The position numbers and the translations under genes were made by a program. The notes below the pieces were generated by a model. That model did not search any database. It saw only the letters and a program-made list of their open reading frames with translations, and was not told where the DNA came from. This document shows positions 1 through 7,185 of a stretch of 17,111 nt of DNA, piece by piece (the stretch's first letter is position 1; each line of letters begins with the position of its first letter). Source of the DNA: Pseudomonadota bacterium (GTDB lineage: Bacteria; Pseudomonadota; Alphaproteobacteria; Rhizobiales; Hyphomicrobiaceae); contig QGVC01000035.1 in the NCBI GenBank assembly GCA_003242645.1, positions 1-17,111 of the forward strand, in the 5' to 3' direction.

Positions 1-1
1 C

Positions 2-634
2 GCGGACTGTACTTTGGACGAGGAGCATTGGTCGGAGTGGTTGAGCAGGGAGCGGCAAAGGCTCGAAGATTTGGCGCTCGACGCGCTCCTGCGCCTTGGA
101 GAGGCGTACTTAGAGATGCAGCGGCCGTGTGAGGCTCTCCAACTCGCACACCGAGCGATCTCGATGAATGTTCTGCGGGAAGATGCGCATAGGCTCGCTA
201 TCAGGGCCTATGTTGCGACTGGTCGAACGATAGACGCCATTCGGCGCTACAACGCACTCGTTGCCTTGCTTGATCAGGAGCTCGGCATCAAGCCCGACGA
301 AATCACTCAGAAGCTGGTCGCAAGGATACTAGCCGCCAATCAATCTGGGTTGCCGGCGCCCGAATGCTCTACTTCCGATCAGATCGAACGCACTGATGCA
401 ACTTCGCACTTTACGTCAGTGCGGCAACGTACCCTTTTGGGAATCAATGGTTCGCCATCGTCAGAGAGTGAAACCGCGACCCGCCCTCAAGAATTGCTGC
501 ACTCCTACGCCTCCGCTCGGAATTCGAGAAGTCATTGTGCGCAGGTAGGTCTTGATAATCGAGATCAAGAGGGGCCATTCGGTGGCGTAGCTGCTCGTAG
601 GGCTATGGCACGCGCTCAGAGCCAGAAAAGATGA
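2..634 (+). CDS. BTAD-domain regulatory protein, C-terminal part (5' end outside the window)
   Basis: The frame is open to the left edge, so this is the 3' part of a longer gene; the TTG at 14 is not a credible start. The first ~110 residues are helical, TPR-like repeats typical of the bacterial transcriptional activator domain (BTAD) of SARP/AfsR-type regulators. Cues are EWLSRERQRLEDLALDAL, a central LREDAHRLAIRAYVATGR and the closing LGIKPDEITQKL. In that family BTAD follows an OmpR-like DNA-binding domain, which would lie upstream if present. The last ~95 residues are Ser/Thr/Arg-rich, low in hydrophobics and match nothing I recognise. Codon use is less GC-biased than in the genes that follow. 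The BTAD call is firm; the target and signal are unknown. Confidence 0.72.
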   Translation, partial: ADCTLDEEHWSEWLSRERQRLEDLALDALLRLGEAYLEMQRPCEALQLAHRAISMNVLREDAHRLAIRAYVATGRTIDAIRRYNALVALLDQELGIKPDEITQKLVARILAANQSGLPAPECSTSDQIERTDATSHFTSVRQRTLLGINGSPSSESETATRPQELLHSYASARNSRSHCAQVGLDNRDQEGPFGGVAARRAMARAQSQKR

Positions 635-885
635 TTTTCAACTCAGTCTGCAACCGAATTAGTTTCTAGCCAGCGCCAAAGCTTGCTTTAGGCAAGTGAC
701 TTAATCTCAGTTTCATTCCAGGCGCTCGACTATTGTGCAACGCATGAGCACCGGAATCAGACAGAGATTTTCTTGATCGCGGGCATAGAATTACTCAGCC
801 CTCTGCAGACTCCCGTCGTTTTTCGAATGTCACCTAGATTTTTGACTTCAATCAAGTCTCATTCTTGGGGCTAATTTTGATTCGA
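635..885. other. AT-richer spacer between the BTAD gene and pcaG
   Basis: No coding potential or RNA gene recognised. It is visibly more AT-rich than the rest of the window. Two small inverted repeats are present: CTTGC/GCAAG at 682-686/692-696 and GACTT/AAGTC at 844-848/854-858. The second lies about 28 bases past the pcaG stop, so it could help end transcripts arriving on the minus strand, but it is short and has no clear T run. Confidence 0.4.
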
Positions 886-1476
886 TTAAACATCGAAGAA
901 AACGGTTTCCGCCTCGCCTTGCATGCGAATGTCGAATCGATACACGACGCCGGAGGGCGTCTCTTGGCGTTCGGCGATCAACGTCGAACGCCGCTCCGGT
1001 GGGACCAGAGCTAGGACCGGATCGCGGGCGTTAGCCTCCGCTTCATCCGAAAAATAAATTCGCGTGTAGGCGTGCAGCAGCAGGCCGCGTGCAAAGACGA
1101 TCACATTGATGTGAGGTGCCTGGCGACCGTCCACCGAACCAGGCTTCACAGTGTGAAAGATGAAGCGGCATTCTGGATCCGTGCCCGTTCCAACGCGGCC
1201 GAACCCCTTGAAGCCCGTATTGGAGCCACGCGGATCGAGCGGATGGGCGTATCGGCCCTGACCATCGGCTTGCCAGATCTCGACCATTGCATCCGGGATC
1301 GGCTCTCCGGCACCATCGAGCACGCGACCTTCGATACGGATGCGCTCGCCATCAGCTTCGCTGGGCGCCAGGTCACCTCCCGCAATGCTGGTGAACGGAT
1401 AGCCGTACTGCTCCGGCGTCAGCCCGTACGCGAAAAAGGGGCCAACCGTCTGCGACGGCGTTTGCTTGAGGGCCAT
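886..1476 (-). CDS. pcaG: Protocatechuate 3,4-dioxygenase, alpha subunit
   Basis: Structural subunit of the intradiol dioxygenase that cleaves protocatechuate to 3-carboxy-cis,cis-muconate in the beta-ketoadipate pathway. The start is ATG at 1476, giving 196 residues beginning MALKQTPSQTVGPFFAYGL, the usual alpha-subunit N-terminus. A longer frame reaching 1566 adds only sequence antisense-like to pcaH and is rejected. Domain features are VEIWQADGQGRY (66-76), the fold strand PECRFIFHTVKPG (101-113) and APHINVIVFARG (120-131). The last stands where the catalytic subunit has RPxHIHF, so one iron-ligand His is lost, as expected for the non-catalytic alpha chain. GGAGGAG at the end of pcaH serves as ribosome site, with 4 bases between the pcaH stop and this ATG, so translation is probably coupled. 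Confidence 0.95.
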   Translation of the reverse strand: MALKQTPSQTVGPFFAYGLTPEQYGYPFTSIAGGDLAPSEADGERIRIEGRVLDGAGEPIPDAMVEIWQADGQGRYAHPLDPRGSNTGFKGFGRVGTGTDPECRFIFHTVKPGSVDGRQAPHINVIVFARGLLLHAYTRIYFSDEAEANARDPVLALVPPERRSTLIAERQETPSGVVYRFDIRMQGEAETVFFDV

Positions 1477-1480
1477 AACG

Positions 1481-2182
1481 CTACTCCTCCATCGGCGTTT
1501 CGTTACGGCCGCGCAGGACGATGTCGAACTTGTAGCCGAGCGCGAATCCGGGCTGTGTGACTTCAAGGTTGAAACGGGACACGAGGCGTTCGCGGGCGCC
1601 GGCGGGCACGCTCTGGTAGATTGGATCGAATTCGAGCAACGGATCGCCTGGGAAGTACATCTGCGTCACGAGGCGCGTGACGAAGCTCGGCCCGAAGAGT
1701 GAGAAATGGATGTGGCTCGGCCGCCAGGCGTTATGGTGATTGCTCCAGGGGTAGGCGCCCGGCCGGATGGTCATGAACGTGTACCGACCTTCGGAGTCGG
1801 TGACACAGCGGCCGCCGCCGAAGAAGTTGGGATCGATAGGTGCATCGTGCTGGTCGGCTTTATGGATGTAGCGGCCGGCGGCGTTGGCCTGCCAAATCTC
1901 CACGAGAGTGTTTGGCACAGGCCGTCCCATTTCGTCGAGGACACGTCCGGTGACGATGATCCGCTCGCCCAGCGGCTCACCGTCCTTACGCCCGTTTCGT
2001 GTGAGATCGTTGTCAAGTGCACCCACGCTCTCGTGACCATAGACAGGGCCCGTCAGCTCCGAGAGCGATTGCGGAATAGGGATCAGCGGCTTCGTCGGCC
2101 CGCGCAGCGCGGTCGACTTGTATGCCGGATAGATATAGCCGGGCTGGCTTGACCAGTCGCGGGGCGTGTAGCTGACCGGCAC
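1481..2182 (-). CDS. pcaH: Protocatechuate 3,4-dioxygenase, beta (iron-binding) subunit
   Basis: Catalytic subunit holding the non-haem Fe(III). The 233-residue length is normal for PcaH. All four expected iron ligands are visible: Tyr105 (in AAGRYIHK), Tyr144 (in RPGAYPW), and His157 and His159 (in RPSHIHF). Arg154 of the same motif is also kept, so the enzyme should be active. The start is GTG at 2182, supported by GGGAGGA a few bases upstream and by an N-terminus (PRDW....YPAYKSTALRGPTKPLI) that matches the family. It is first in a two-gene operon with pcaG. No LysR-type PcaQ gene, pcaD or pcaC is adjacent, so other pathway steps must be encoded elsewhere. Confidence 0.96.
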   Translation of the reverse strand: MPVSYTPRDWSSQPGYIYPAYKSTALRGPTKPLIPIPQSLSELTGPVYGHESVGALDNDLTRNGRKDGEPLGERIIVTGRVLDEMGRPVPNTLVEIWQANAAGRYIHKADQHDAPIDPNFFGGGRCVTDSEGRYTFMTIRPGAYPWSNHHNAWRPSHIHFSLFGPSFVTRLVTQMYFPGDPLLEFDPIYQSVPAGARERLVSRFNLEVTQPGFALGYKFDIVLRGRNETPMEE

Positions 2183-2186
2183 GGTT

Positions 2187-2193
2187 TCCTCCC
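2187..2193 (-). promoter_or_regulatory. Ribosome binding site that fixes the pcaH GTG start
   Basis: On the minus strand the bases read GGGAGGA, followed by AACC and then GTG. This strong Shine-Dalgarno sequence supports the non-ATG start. Confidence 0.7.
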
Positions 2194-2341
2194 GATTTTC
2201 TTTGCAACGTGAGGAGATTCTAGATCAGGTCGCCGAGCCGAGCACAAGCCCGAACATCGACCCTATGGCGTGTGCACAGCGATATCGAAGAAGGACTGTC
2301 ATTCATAAGCCCAGGGTAAGTTCCGTGTTGATCGATGGGAC

Positions 2342-2431
2342 CGAGGCGGGCAGTTTCGGTGCCTCGAGGGGCCGATCAGCGGCTGATGAAAATTCGCGAG
2401 GCAAGCCTGGCAACTTGTGAGACCTGCCTCG
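2342..2431 (+). promoter_or_regulatory. Alternating inverted hexamers in the manC leader
   Basis: Four hexamers alternate in orientation: CGAGGC at 2342-2347, GCCTCG at 2361-2366, CGAGGC at 2397-2402 and GCCTCG at 2426-2431. Copies 2 and 4 share TGCCTCG and copy 3 is CGAGGCA, so 3 can pair over 7 bases with either 2 or 4. Copy 1 can pair with 2 or 4 over 6 bases. The set ends 22 bases before the manC ATG. Competing hairpins of this kind could act as a leader switch, or the hexamers could be operator half-sites. The surrounding stretch 2183-2453 has no gene that I can support. Confidence 0.35.
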
Positions 2432-2453
2432 GGGCGGTTCGAGAGGTTTGCGC

Positions 2454-3899
2454 ATGAGCGCTCTTTATCCCGTTGTCCTCTCCGGTGGTTCCGGGACGCG
2501 GCTCTGGCCCTTGTCGCGGGCCATGTATCCGAAGCAGTTCATCCGCTTCAACGGGCGCGATGTGAGCCTGCTCGGCGCGACCTTGGAACGGCTGAAACCC
2601 GACGAAGGCTTTCGAGCGCCGACGATCCTGTGCAATGCGGATCATCGCTTTCTGGTCAAGGAGAACCTGGAAATCCACGGAACGACGGCGCGCGCCATCA
2701 TCTTGGAGCCTGTGCAGCGCAACACCGCAGGCGCTATCGCAGTTGCCGCTCTGAGCGTCGCGCAGGAGGATCCCTCGGGCATTCTCGTCGTGATGCCCTC
2801 GGATCATATCATCGCGGACCAAGCACGTTTTCTCGATGCGGTGCGCCTGGCTGGCGAGGTAGCCGCGAGTGGCAGGCTGGTGATGTTCGGGATCAAGCCT
2901 GCCAGCCCCCACACCGGCTACGGCTATATCCGCCGCGGCAAGCCGCTCGAACAATTCGAGGGGAGCGCGTTCAGGGTTGAGGAGTTCACGGAGAAGCCTG
3001 ACGCGACGACCGCGCAGCTTTATCTCGACGAAGGCCATTATTTCTGGAATAGCGGCATCTTCGTTCTACACGCGAAAACCTTCCTTGATGAGCTGCAGCG
3101 GCATGCGCCTGAGATTCGGGAATTCGCTCAGCTGGCGCTCGATCGCGCGGTGATGGACATCGGCTTCTTGCGGCTCGACAAAGCCGCTTTTGCGCAGTGC
3201 CCGAACATTTCGGTCGACTATGCGGTCATGGAGAAAACGGCCCTGGCCGCTATCATCCCTGTCGATTTTGGCTGGAATGACGTGGGTTCATGGTCCTCGT
3301 TGTGGGAGATCGCCCCACATGATGAACGGGGTAACTATGTAAGCCGTGGCGAGGCTGTTCTCGAGGGTGCAACTGGCTGTTACATCCACAGCGAGCGGGC
3401 GCTCGTTACGGCATTAGGTGTCGAGAACCTTGTCATCGTCGACACGCCTGATGCGTTGCTCGTCGCCGACAAGTCGCGGGCGCAGGACGTCTCAAAGATC
3501 GTTTCGCGGCTAAGACTTGCAAACCGGAAGGAGCATGAGCAGCACATCCGCAGCTACCGGCCCTGGGGCTATTTCGAGACCCTTTCGCTGGGGCCTCGTT
3601 TCCAGGTGAAGCTGCTGCACGTGAAGCCGGGCGGCAAACTTTCCATGCAGATGCACCATCACCGCTCCGAGCACTGGGTTGTGGTGCACGGCACGGCGAA
3701 GGTTACCATCGGCGACGAGGAGAAGCTCGTTCGCGAAAACGAGAGCGTTTACATCGTCGCCACCCAATGGCACCGGCTGGAAAACCCCGGCAAGGTGCCG
3801 CTCGAGCTCATCGAGGTGCAGATCGGCAGCTATCTGGGTGAGGACGACATTCTGCGTGCGGATGATGTCTATCACCGCGCGCCGGATGAGACGAAGTAA
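2454..3899 (+). CDS. manC: Bifunctional mannose-1-phosphate guanylyltransferase / mannose-6-phosphate isomerase (type II)
   Basis: Makes GDP-mannose for polysaccharide synthesis and, through a C-terminal cupin, interconverts fructose-6-P and mannose-6-P. The 481-residue length matches the AlgA/XanB/ManC class. The nucleotidyltransferase domain (about 1-340) has the signature GGSGTRLWPLSR (11-22) followed by YPKQF, EFTEKPD (177-183), NSGIF (199-203) and DFGWNDVGSW (271-280). The PMI-II cupin (about 365-475) has RPWGYFE, the metal-site segment QMHHHRSEHW (399-408) and a late ATQWHRLENP. The start is ATG at 2454, with GAGAGG at 2441-2446; a TTG two codons earlier is less likely. No glycosyltransferase or capsule genes adjoin it, so it may serve a distant cluster or general GDP-sugar supply. 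Confidence 0.95.
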   Translation: MSALYPVVLSGGSGTRLWPLSRAMYPKQFIRFNGRDVSLLGATLERLKPDEGFRAPTILCNADHRFLVKENLEIHGTTARAIILEPVQRNTAGAIAVAALSVAQEDPSGILVVMPSDHIIADQARFLDAVRLAGEVAASGRLVMFGIKPASPHTGYGYIRRGKPLEQFEGSAFRVEEFTEKPDATTAQLYLDEGHYFWNSGIFVLHAKTFLDELQRHAPEIREFAQLALDRAVMDIGFLRLDKAAFAQCPNISVDYAVMEKTALAAIIPVDFGWNDVGSWSSLWEIAPHDERGNYVSRGEAVLEGATGCYIHSERALVTALGVENLVIVDTPDALLVADKSRAQDVSKIVSRLRLANRKEHEQHIRSYRPWGYFETLSLGPRFQVKLLHVKPGGKLSMQMHHHRSEHWVVVHGTAKVTIGDEEKLVRENESVYIVATQWHRLENPGKVPLELIEVQIGSYLGEDDILRADDVYHRAPDETK

Positions 3900-3917
3900 G
3901 CCTCAACCGTGAGGCTT
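3898..3917. terminator. Hairpin between the convergent manC and corC-like genes
   Basis: A perfect 8-bp stem, AAGCCTCA/TGAGGCTT, with the loop ACCG. It begins inside the manC TAA stop. It is followed on the plus strand by a loosely T-rich stretch (GTTTCGTTTCT) and lies 17 bases from the end of the convergent minus-strand gene. It probably ends transcription from both sides. Confidence 0.6.
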
Positions 3918-3934
3918 GGTGCACGTTTCGTTTC

Positions 3935-5236
3935 TCAAGCAATCGCGCTGCGCCGGCTGCGTAGGCTGCGGCTCGCCAGCACCTTGTCGATCCGCCGTCC
4001 GTCGAGATCGACCACTTCGAAGCGCCACCCGCTCGTCTCGATGTATTCCCCAGTTTCCGGCAAGTGCTGAAGATGGGCGAGCACGAAACCGGCCACCGTC
4101 TCGTAAGCCCGTTTTTCCGGTAGTTTGATACCCAACTTATCGGCCATCTCGTCTGCCGGCATCGCGCCGGACAGCAACCACGAGCCGTCCTCCCGCTCGA
4201 CAGCCATTGGGCCGGCCCCGGCTGTGTCGGCCCGGAAGGCGCCAGCGATAGCCTCCAAAACGTCGGCCGGAGTCACCAGGCCCTGGAAGTTGCCGTACTC
4301 ATCGTGGATCAGGGCCATCGGCACCTCGGCTTCCCGAAGCGTGGCCAGGGCGTCGAGAGCATCGGTGCCCTCAGGAATGATGGGCGCTTTGCGGACGAGT
4401 GAGCGCACATCGAACGGTTTGCCGGAAAGCAGGGTGGCTAGCAGCTCGCGTGTTTGAATGACCCCGATCATATTGTCGATCGAGCCCTCGCCGACCGGTA
4501 AGCGAGAATGCGGCGTGCTGATCAGGCGCTCCTTTATCTCCTCTGGCGACGCGGTGATGTCGATCCAGTCGACATCCGTCCGCGGCGTCATCAGTCCGAC
4601 GACGGTGCGATCCGCCAGGCGCATCACGCCGGAAAGCATTTCGCGTTCGCTTGTCTCCAAGACGCCGGCGCGCTCGGCTTCGGCGATGAGAGCCTTGATC
4701 TCCTCATCGGTCACTCGCACCTCGCGCTCGGTCGACAGACCAAACGCACGGAAGACGAGACGCGTCGAGGCATCGAGCAGCCAGACCGCGGGCGCCGCGA
4801 TCTTTGAAACCACAACCATAATAGGAGCAACGGCGCAGGCTACGCCCTCAGCGTTGCGCAGGGCCAAGTTTTTCGGGACGAGCTCGCCGATGATCACTGA
4901 AAAGTAGGTGACGGCAATCGCCACCGACCCATATCCAAGCGATATGGCCGCACCGGGTGGAAGCCCAGCGTCAGTGAGATAAGCCGCCGCTTGCGCGCCG
5001 AAGACCTCGCCCGAGTAGACGCCGCTCAGAATGCCGACGAGGGTGATGCCGATTTGGACTGTTGAGAGAAAACGGCCTGGGTCCGTGGCCAGCTTGAGCG
5101 CGCGGTTCGCTCCACGGCGACCGGATGCTGCGAGAGCCTTCAACCGGGAATGCCGGGAAGAGACGACAGCCAGCTCCGACAGCGCGAAGAAGCCGTTGAG
5201 GAGGATGAGGCCCAGGACGATCAGGATGTCGATCAC
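3935..5236 (-). CDS. CNNM/CorC (HlyC) family membrane protein with CBS pair
   Basis: A 433-residue membrane protein of the family annotated as hemolysin-like, CorC or CNNM, whose members are linked to Mg2+/Co2+ export. Order of parts: a CNNM (DUF21) membrane domain, about 1-195, starting MIDILIVLGLILLNGFFALSE with further hydrophobic segments near 60-80, 95-115 and 130-155 and the conserved GELVPKNLAL; a linker with a typical EEIKALIAEAE helix; a CBS pair (about 205-335) containing VVGLMTPRTDV and VPMALIHDEYGNFQGLVT; and a CorC/HlyC C-terminal domain (about 345-425). The start is GTG at 5236; a nearby ATG at 5241 is out of frame and stops at once. No good ribosome site is visible. It follows pssA by 116 bases on the same strand. 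The ion specificity cannot be read from sequence. Confidence 0.88.
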   Translation of the reverse strand: MIDILIVLGLILLNGFFALSELAVVSSRHSRLKALAASGRRGANRALKLATDPGRFLSTVQIGITLVGILSGVYSGEVFGAQAAAYLTDAGLPPGAAISLGYGSVAIAVTYFSVIIGELVPKNLALRNAEGVACAVAPIMVVVSKIAAPAVWLLDASTRLVFRAFGLSTEREVRVTDEEIKALIAEAERAGVLETSEREMLSGVMRLADRTVVGLMTPRTDVDWIDITASPEEIKERLISTPHSRLPVGEGSIDNMIGVIQTRELLATLLSGKPFDVRSLVRKAPIIPEGTDALDALATLREAEVPMALIHDEYGNFQGLVTPADVLEAIAGAFRADTAGAGPMAVEREDGSWLLSGAMPADEMADKLGIKLPEKRAYETVAGFVLAHLQHLPETGEYIETSGWRFEVVDLDGRRIDKVLASRSLRSRRSAIA

Positions 5237-5352
5237 GTCATAATCGGCGGACGTGTATGCGCCCCAGCCACTCCATTTAACCGTTGCTGCGGATAGTAGG
5301 CATCGGTGGCCGCCCGGTCAACGCACCCCGTTCCATCGCAGGGACAGTATCG

Positions 5353-6282
5353 TCACTGCTGCATCCTGTCACTGCGGGGTTGCTCCACAACGAGCTTGGG
5401 GATGGGCAAGCTTTGGCCTTGGCTTCCCCGTTGCGCTTCCTCGTCTTCCATGGCGCGCATCTGAGCCTGATAACGACGAAAGGCAATTGGAATGTGCGCA
5501 AGGTAAAGCAGGGTTCCGATGGTCAAGGTCGCGTATGGGTACGTGACGAGTAGCGCCACCAGCGCACCGACCAGCACGAACATCGGCATGACCCACTCGC
5601 GCGAGATGCGCTCGCCGAGCAGCTTGCCTGAATACGTTGGGATCGTGCTGACCATCAGAAAGGCGACCAGCAGGGCGTAGGCGAGCACGAAGTAGATCGG
5701 CCAACCGCTGCGCACCTCCAGAAGTCCAAGCTGATCGAGGTAGACCGGGAGCAGCGCGATAATTGCCCCGGCTGGAGCGGGCACGCCCGAGAAGTAGTCC
5801 GACTGCCACTTTGGCCGTTCGACGTCGAGCACGGCGTTGAACCGCGCGAGCCTCAGCCCGCAGGCCACGGCCAGCAGCAGAACGACGATCCAGGCCAAGC
5901 CGCGCGTCCCTGGCGTGTCCCATGAGCCCCAGGTGAACAGAACGATGGCGGGCGCGACGCCGAAATTCACGAAGTCAGCGAGGCTGTCGAACTCTGCACC
6001 GAAACGCGAGGACGCTTTCAGCAGGCGCGCAACCCGGCCGTCCACGCCATCGAGAAGTGCGGCGAACACAATGGCAGCAAGAGCCAGCTCGTAGCGCCCT
6101 TCGATTGCCATGCGGATGGCGGTCAGGCCGGCGCACAGCCCCAGGAGGGTGAAAAAGTTTGGAATAAGCAGCCGGACGGGGACCTGCCTCTTCCTGAAGA
6201 TCGCCCGGCGCCTGCGCCGAAGGGTCTCTTCCTCGAGCTTCGTCACCACAGGGTCCATCGGAGCCCTCATCTTCGTATCCAA
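5353..6282 (-). CDS. pssA: CDP-diacylglycerol-serine O-phosphatidyltransferase
   Basis: Membrane enzyme that makes phosphatidylserine from CDP-diacylglycerol and serine, the substrate of Psd encoded just upstream. The CDP-alcohol phosphotransferase signature is complete: D78-G79-x-D81-G82-xx-A85-R86, then G95, D99 and D103. It lies after the first membrane segments (about 36-58 and 64-78). Further hydrophobic segments follow to about residue 275, and a charged tail ends the protein. A basic N-terminal stretch (LRRRRRAIFRKR) precedes the membrane part, as in type II PssA of alphaproteobacteria. The start is uncertain: TTG at 6282 follows AAGGGTGG closely, while ATG at 6270 and ATG at 6258 are in frame and would shorten it by 4 or 8 residues. 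It lies 39 bases after psd, so they probably share a transcript. Confidence 0.93.
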   Translation of the reverse strand: MDTKMRAPMDPVVTKLEEETLRRRRRAIFRKRQVPVRLLIPNFFTLLGLCAGLTAIRMAIEGRYELALAAIVFAALLDGVDGRVARLLKASSRFGAEFDSLADFVNFGVAPAIVLFTWGSWDTPGTRGLAWIVVLLLAVACGLRLARFNAVLDVERPKWQSDYFSGVPAPAGAIIALLPVYLDQLGLLEVRSGWPIYFVLAYALLVAFLMVSTIPTYSGKLLGERISREWVMPMFVLVGALVALLVTYPYATLTIGTLLYLAHIPIAFRRYQAQMRAMEDEEAQRGSQGQSLPIPKLVVEQPRSDRMQQ

Positions 6283-6321
6283 GAGTCCACCCTTCGGGTC
6301 CGGTTGCGCTGACGTACAACT

Positions 6322-7050
6322 CTAGCTGCGGCGTGCCTCTCGCTCCGGCTCGTTCGACTTGAGATCGGCCAAAACGGTCTCCCCAGCTATGGTCCTCTGG
6401 CCCACGGCCACGAGAGCCCGTCCCTCGGGCGGGAGATAGACATCCACGCGAGAGCCGAACCGGATAAGGCCGATCCGCTGACCGACTCCCACAGTATCAC
6501 CTTCGCCGACGAAGGTGACAATTCGCCGTGCAATGAGGCCGGCGATTTGAACGACACCAATTTCCGCGCCCGAGGGCATCAGAATAACGAGGCCGCGCCG
6601 CTCATTTTCCTCGCTGGCCTTGTCGAGCTCCGCATTGAGAAAGGCACCCGGCGTGTAGACGGATCGCGTGATTCGCCCAGCCACCGGAGAGCGGTTCACG
6701 TGCACGTCAAAGACGGAGAGGAAAATCGAAATCCGGGTACGGAGCTCCTCGCCGAGCCCAAGCTCCTGGGGCGGACGTACGCGCTCAATCGACGTGATAC
6801 GCCCGTCGGCGGGCGCAATGATCAATCCTTCCCGCAACGGGGTCACCCGGTCAGGATCGCGGAAGAAGTAGGCAACCCACGCGGTCGCCAGTGCTGCGAT
6901 CCACCCCAATGGTGGCCAGAGCCAGAAGAAGAGCAATGTAATGCCCAAGCCGATCGCAACGAACTTGTGGCCATCGCGGTGCACGGGCGGGATGGAATCC
7001 ACAATCGTGCTCAGCAGGCTACGGCTCTCGGGCACGGGCAGTGTCTCCAA
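6322..7050 (-). CDS. psd: Phosphatidylserine decarboxylase (short, pyruvoyl-dependent)
   Basis: Converts phosphatidylserine to phosphatidylethanolamine and self-cleaves to create its pyruvoyl cofactor. The 242 residues correspond to the short PSD form of alphaproteobacteria. A membrane anchor spans about 29-62. Visible motifs are YFFRDPDR (61-68), APADGRI with Asp82, DVHVNRSP with His117, and the cleavage site RFGS (197-200), where Ser200 would become the pyruvoyl group. The Asp/His/Ser set is therefore complete. The best start is TTG at 7050, since no ATG exists in frame near the N-terminus and an in-frame stop lies at 7075-7077. The ribosome site is poor, so the start is less certain than the gene. 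It heads the psd-pssA pair. Confidence 0.93.
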   Translation of the reverse strand: METLPVPESRSLLSTIVDSIPPVHRDGHKFVAIGLGITLLFFWLWPPLGWIAALATAWVAYFFRDPDRVTPLREGLIIAPADGRITSIERVRPPQELGLGEELRTRISIFLSVFDVHVNRSPVAGRITRSVYTPGAFLNAELDKASEENERRGLVILMPSGAEIGVVQIAGLIARRIVTFVGEGDTVGVGQRIGLIRFGSRVDVYLPPEGRALVAVGQRTIAGETVLADLKSNEPEREARRS

Positions 7051-7084
7051 TGTTCGAAAAGTTAGGCATTTGTTCTAATGTTGG

Positions 7085-7104
7085 CTCCTGGCCAGCGCCA
7101 GGGG
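7085..7104. terminator. GC-rich hairpin between the Do protease gene and psd
   Basis: An 8-pair stem, CTCCTGGC/GCCAGGGG (one G-T pair), encloses the loop CAGC. An overlapping alternative, GGGGC/GCCCC around 7101-7115, would exclude part of it. It lies in the 135-base gap 7051-7185 downstream of the protease stop. There is no T run, so it could be a weak terminator, an attenuator or simply part of the psd leader. Confidence 0.4.
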
Positions 7105-7185
7105 CAAGTCGCCCCCGGCGCGTCAGCGGTTTGCCAACTCACCAAGGCGAAGCTAGCTCGCACGCAGGTGGGAAATAGGGCAACG

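Noticed and set aside
2187..2300. PcaQ-type operator or strong promoter upstream of pcaH
   Set aside because: No ATAACC-N4-GGTTAA-like site; TAGAAT is present but with a poor -35 at unsuitable spacing.
2202..2420. A 72-residue plus-strand frame ahead of manC
   Set aside because: No ribosome site, no family resemblance; it overlaps the hexamer repeats of the manC leader.
2376..3038. A 220-residue minus-strand frame
   Set aside because: Shadow of the manC nucleotidyltransferase domain.
5239..5241. ATG as start of the CorC-like gene
   Set aside because: It is out of frame with the protein and meets TGA two codons later; GTG at 5236 is the usable start.
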